Notes under the pieces: generated by a model
Told to the model about the DNA's origin: nothing
The model's input: only the letters and a program-made list of their open reading frames with translations
Databases searched by the model: none
In this document: positions 61,225 through 64,000 of the stretch, in pieces
How positions within the stretch are numbered: the stretch's first letter is position 1
Layout: each line of letters begins with the position of its first letter
NCBI RefSeq assembly: GCF_009827405.1
Contig: NZ_WTYY01000003.1
Span: 372,001-436,000, forward strand
Reading direction: 5' to 3'
DNA length: 64,000 nt
From: Alteraurantiacibacter aestuarii
GTDB lineage: Bacteria > Pseudomonadota > Alphaproteobacteria > Sphingomonadales > Sphingomonadaceae
Made by a program: the position numbers and the translations under genes

Positions 61225-61644
61225 ATGAGCGATACAGGCCATTCCCCCGATCAGCTGGAACAGGCTTCGCGCGCTCTGCACAAGATTGGCGGAGAGACGA
61301 TTGAGCGGCACATCTTCCTGTGCGGCATATCCGAAAAGCAGGAATGCTGCCGGCGTGAGGAAGGCGAACGCGCGTGGAAGTTCCTCAAGAAGCGGCTCAA
61401 GCAGCTGGGGCTTTTCGGTCCCAAGCGGCAGGATGGCAGCGGCGGTATCCAGCGCAGCAAGGCCGATTGCCTGCAAATCTGCGTTGCCGGGCCAATTGCC
61501 ATGATCTGGCCCGACCGCATCTGGTATCACTCCTGCAATGAGGACGTGCTGGAGCAAATCATCCAGCAGCACCTGATTGGCGGAGAACCGGTAGAGGAAT
61601 TCCGCCTGCGCGGGCGCGCGGATCAGGCAGATGAGTCGGCCTAG
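61225..61644 (+). CDS. Thioredoxin-like [2Fe-2S] ferredoxin domain protein
   Basis: A 139-aa protein: HIFLCGISEKQECC, then a basic loop, and DCLQICVAGPIAMIWPDRIWYHSC. The cysteine spacing fits the thioredoxin-fold 2Fe-2S ferredoxins (as in Aquifex Fd4 and (2Fe-2S) Trx-like proteins). Its electron partner is unknown. The stop is adjacent to the convergent membrane gene at 61645. Confidence 0.85.
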   Translation: MSDTGHSPDQLEQASRALHKIGGETIERHIFLCGISEKQECCRREEGERAWKFLKKRLKQLGLFGPKRQDGSGGIQRSKADCLQICVAGPIAMIWPDRIWYHSCNEDVLEQIIQQHLIGGEPVEEFRLRGRADQADESA

Positions 61645-61941
61645 TCAGGCCTGGTCTGTCTCATCCTTGAGCGGGTCTTCCACCGATTCGTCATGACCGG
61701 TGCCGCTGGACAGGAACACCAGCCCCATCAGCGCGCTCATCAACAGCATCGAAAAACCGATCCCCAGCGCGGTGGCGATGAAGAAGTGGACCGATATCAT
61801 TCCGTTCTGCTTGTAGATCAGTGCCATGGCGATGATCACCACGGCTACCGTCAGCATGAACATGAACCGCATCAGCCGCCGGTAACGCGCCCAGGCGTAG
61901 GTAGCTGTCTGTGGATCGTCGAGCGGGGAATGCTTGGCCAT
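61645..61941 (-). CDS. Two-helix membrane protein, 98 aa
   Basis: Starts MAKHSPLDDPQTATYAWARYRR with helices FMFMLTVAVVIIAMALIY and FFIATALGIGFSMLLMSALMGLVFL, then an acidic C-terminus (HDESVEDPLKDETDQA). Two ATGs lie at 61953 and 61941; GAGG 6 nt before 61941 favours the shorter form. No family is recognised. Confidence 0.7.
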   Translation of the reverse strand: MAKHSPLDDPQTATYAWARYRRLMRFMFMLTVAVVIIAMALIYKQNGMISVHFFIATALGIGFSMLLMSALMGLVFLSSGTGHDESVEDPLKDETDQA

Positions 61942-62061
61942 GGCCCGCCTCATGCCCTCACAAGAGGGTGCTGGCAACGCGGCATTTCGGCATGATCGGG
62001 CCAGAATTTGCCCAGACTCGGCAAAGCGTGGCATGATGACGACGGGATAAGGAGAAAAACG

Positions 62062-62490
62062 ATGTCAATCGCCCGCCTGATAGAAGGTCACAAACAGGAC
62101 ATCATCCAGTGTTCGCCCGGCGACCTGGTCCATCACGCTGCCAGCCTTCTGGCGGAGAAGCGCATCGGCGCACTGCCGGTAACGCAGGATTCCAGGGTTG
62201 TGGGCATATTTTCCGAGCGCGACCTGCTCTATTGCATCGCCCGTGAAGGGGCCGATGTGTTGCAGCGGCCGGTCAGTGACGTGATGACGTCACCGGCCAT
62301 CACTATCGGTCCTGATTGCGATGTGCTCAAGGCGCTTTCGCTGATGACCAAGCGGCGCATCCGCCACCTTCCGGTGGTCGACGGCGATGCGCTGCTGGCC
62401 TTCGTGTCCATCGGCGATCTGGTGAAATACCGGATGGGAATTATCGAGGCCGAGGCCGAGCAGATGCGCGAATATATCTCCATGGCCTGA
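62062..62490 (+). CDS. CBS-pair domain protein
   Basis: A 142-aa protein of two CBS motifs: VHHAASLLAEKRIGALPVT, VGIFSERDLLYCI, and DVLKALSLMTKRRIRHLPVVDG, FVSIGDLVKYRM. Stand-alone CBS pairs bind adenosine nucleotides and tune partner enzymes; no partner is evident. AGGAG precedes the ATG. Confidence 0.9.
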   Translation: MSIARLIEGHKQDIIQCSPGDLVHHAASLLAEKRIGALPVTQDSRVVGIFSERDLLYCIAREGADVLQRPVSDVMTSPAITIGPDCDVLKALSLMTKRRIRHLPVVDGDALLAFVSIGDLVKYRMGIIEAEAEQMREYISMA

Positions 62491-62510
62491 GTGCAGGTGG
62501 CCAAGCGCCC

Positions 62511-62539
62511 TTGAGTGCGGGGCGTGCGCATCCTACATC
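62511..62539 (+). promoter_or_regulatory. Predicted leaderless promoter of erpA
   Basis: TTGAGT (62511-62516), 17 nt, TACATC (62534-62539), 6 nt, ATG 62546. No ribosome site. One of the best examples of the geometry in this window. Confidence 0.55.
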
Positions 62540-62545
62540 ACGTGC

Positions 62546-62875
62546 ATGGATCAAACGCTCACCCTCACCAAGTCCGCCGCGCAGCGCGTGGGATGGATCG
62601 CGCAGAAGCAGGGCAAGCCCGCAATCTTGCGCCTTTCGGTGGAAGGCGGCGGTTGTTCCGGCTTCCAGTACAAGTTCGATCTGGATGACGATCTGCAGGC
62701 CGATGACGCAGTGAGCGAGACCGATGGCGTCAAGCTGGTGGTCGATCCCGTCAGTCTGGATCTGGTGGCTGGCTGCGTGGTTGATTTCGTCGAATCGCTT
62801 GGCGGTGCGGCGTTCAGGGTGGAAAACCCCAATGCCGCCTCTGGCTGCGGCTGTGGCAGTTCCTTCGGCATCTGA
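62546..62875 (+). CDS. erpA: A-type Fe-S insertion protein ErpA
   Basis: A 109-aa HesB/IscA protein with cysteines in GGGCSGFQYKF and SGCGCGSSF. ErpA delivers Fe-S clusters to essential apoproteins such as those of isoprenoid synthesis. Its sequence differs enough from SufA at 33.9 kb to be a separate carrier. xthA follows 19 bp later, likely co-transcribed. Confidence 0.93.
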   Translation: MDQTLTLTKSAAQRVGWIAQKQGKPAILRLSVEGGGCSGFQYKFDLDDDLQADDAVSETDGVKLVVDPVSLDLVAGCVVDFVESLGGAAFRVENPNAASGCGCGSSFGI

Positions 62876-62894
62876 CGACGCCAAGGGGGGCACT

Positions 62895-63668
62895 TTGCGA
62901 ATAACCAGTTTCAATATCAACGGCATCAAGGCGCGCCTGCCGCGTCTGCTGGAATGGCTGGCGGAAACCCGCCCCGCGGTCGCCTGCCTGCAGGAAATCA
63001 AGACGCAGGATCAGGGCTTCCCGGCCGAGGAATTCGAGAAGATCGGCTATCATGCCATCTGGCACGGGCAGAAAAGCTTCAATGGCGTGGCCATATTGGC
63101 TGACGGCGTGAAGCCGGTTGAAGTGCAGCGCGGCCTGCCCGGCGACGATAGCGACGAACAGGCGCGCTATCTTGAGGCCGAGGTGAACGGCATACGCATC
63201 TGCAATCTCTACCTGCCCAACGGCAATCCGCAGCCCGGCCCCAAATTCGATTACAAGCTGGCGTGGATGAAGCGGTTGCGCGCGCGCATGGCGGAGCATC
63301 TGGCGGCAGAGATCCCCGCAGTGGTGCTGGGCGACTACAACGTCATCCCCGAAGACAAGGATGTGTGGTCGATCAAGGCGATGGAGAATGACGCGCTGAT
63401 GCAGCCGGAATCACGCGATGCCTATCGCCGCCTGCTCAACGATGGCTGGACCGACGCGATCGATACGCTCAACCCGCGCGGCGGAGTGTGGACCTATTGG
63501 GATTACCAGGCCGGTGCATGGCAGCGCGATCACGGCTTCCGCATCGATCACCTGCTGCTGTCACCCGCATGCGCAGACCGGCTGGTGGCAGCGGGCGTGG
63601 ACAAGGAACACCGCGGGCGGGAAAAGGCCAGCGATCACGCTCCTGTGTGGGTGGAACTGGCCGACTGA
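62895..63668 (+). CDS. xthA: Exodeoxyribonuclease III
   Basis: XthA is an AP endonuclease and 3'-repair enzyme. The 257-aa protein shows RITSFNINGIKARLPRLLEWL, CLQEIKTQDQGFP, NLYLPNGNP, VVLGDYNVIPEDKDV and KASDHAPVWVEL, with the catalytic Glu, Asp and His in place. The start is TTG at 62895 with AAGGGGGG 4 nt upstream; the frame upstream is antisense-like and overlaps erpA. Confidence 0.95.
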   Translation: MRITSFNINGIKARLPRLLEWLAETRPAVACLQEIKTQDQGFPAEEFEKIGYHAIWHGQKSFNGVAILADGVKPVEVQRGLPGDDSDEQARYLEAEVNGIRICNLYLPNGNPQPGPKFDYKLAWMKRLRARMAEHLAAEIPAVVLGDYNVIPEDKDVWSIKAMENDALMQPESRDAYRRLLNDGWTDAIDTLNPRGGVWTYWDYQAGAWQRDHGFRIDHLLLSPACADRLVAAGVDKEHRGREKASDHAPVWVELAD

Positions 63669-63721
63669 TACCCGGCGACGATACCGGCCGGCGCCCTGAT
63701 GGGGAGCCAGCCGGCAATCAC

Positions 63722-64000
63722 TCAGCGATAGAAGATGTGGCTGTCGATCCGCGCGCGGGTGGATTTGTTGCGCGCCCAGCGCGGCGAAACATGCGCCGCG
63801 TGGAAATACAACGCATCATCGGCTTCGCTGTCCCACAATTCCTGATGCGCGATGCGGGCAATTGCACGGGCCCGTTCCCAGGCCAGCGACGATGTGTTGG
63901 GGGTGGGGATATGCCCGCCGCGAACGAATGAGAATTGCGCGCGCTGCGTGACAACCGAGCAATAATCATCGGGGAAGAGATTGGATTCGGCACGGTTGAT
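63722..64000 (-). CDS. SleB-type cell wall hydrolase, C-terminal part (cut by window edge)
   Basis: The last 92 codons are visible. They contain NRAESNLFPDDYCSVVTQRAQFSFV, WERARAIARIAHQE and ALYFHAAHVSPRWA, the PF07486 (SleB) pattern of a lytic transglycosylase-like peptidoglycan hydrolase. The catalytic Glu region and any signal peptide lie beyond 64000. It is convergent with xthA. Confidence 0.85.
   Translation of the reverse strand: MNRAESNLFPDDYCSVVTQRAQFSFVRGGHIPTPNTSSLAWERARAIARIAHQELWDSEADDALYFHAAHVSPRWARNKSTRARIDSHIFYR

Overview
The window is GC-rich, gene-dense chromosomal DNA of an alphaproteobacterium, most likely a sphingomonad of the Erythrobacteraceae type. The evidence is the family mix: UrcA, PopZ (DUF2497), DivK, MmcB, DUF2093, DUF6152 and DUF2141 proteins, a heparinase II/III gene between rpe and purH, an rrf2-sufBCDS cluster and an ErpA/SufA pair. 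Genes are packed, with many 1-4 nt overlaps. I see no insertion sequence, prophage, integrase, CRISPR array or rRNA. One tRNA gene (Arg, anticodon CCG) is present.

Layout. 0-9.6 kb: a Zur/Fur-type regulator cut by the left edge, periplasmic MsrA with a 34-codon ORF in front, then rpe - heparinase - purH, a diacylglycerol kinase overlapping a possible TAM41-like CDP-DAG synthase, and an M20 amidohydrolase. 9.6-17 kb: tRNA-Arg, a DUF6152 protein and its usual secreted neighbour, SOS-type mmcB, a membrane protein/HTH regulator pair, a sterol-desaturase-like oxygenase, a PAS protein and an App1-type phosphatase. 17-24 kb: BepA-like protease, DsbA-like protein, a LytS/LytTR two-component system, nadC, RNase T2, tadA, rpmB. 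24-34 kb: phytase-like, M23 and DUF2093 genes with xseA, divergent purD, a COG4705 membrane protein facing a membrane-tethered LuxR-type regulator, a PfkB sugar/nucleoside kinase and small envelope genes. 33.9-41.2 kb: an eleven-gene SUF operon (rrf2, sufB, two non-Suf genes, sufC, sufD, a lipoprotein, sufS, sufT, a GNAT, sufA) in which every junction overlaps. 41.2-50 kb: a candidate small RNA, pyrD, a lipoprotein gamma-glutamyltransferase, a long-chain acyl-CoA ligase, merC-thiS-thiG, ctaA-cutA. 50-64 kb: rplM-rpsI, divK, a metallophosphoesterase, urcA, a second LytS/LytTR system, class I fumarase, a degenerate PIMT with tolC and popZ, a CBS protein, erpA, xthA and the end of a SleB-type cell wall hydrolase.

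Functional threads. Fe-S assembly is prominent (SUF operon, ErpA, a 2Fe-2S thioredoxin-like protein, and fumarase as a client). Purine and pyrimidine synthesis are represented by purH, purD and pyrD. Oxidative and envelope maintenance is represented by MsrA, DsbA, BepA and M23.

The strongest new observation is regulatory. At least seven genes (zur, the M20 gene, mmcB, nadC, pyrD, ctaA, erpA), with merC and one unknown gene close to the same pattern, carry a -35-like hexamer, a 17-nt spacer and a -10-like hexamer ending 6 or 7 nt before the start codon. This puts the predicted transcription start on the A of the ATG, so the mRNAs should be leaderless. In two of these promoters the spacer is filled by a recognisable repressor site: a LexA box at mmcB and a Zur-like box at merC. 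All functional statements are read from sequence and family knowledge; no search was run.
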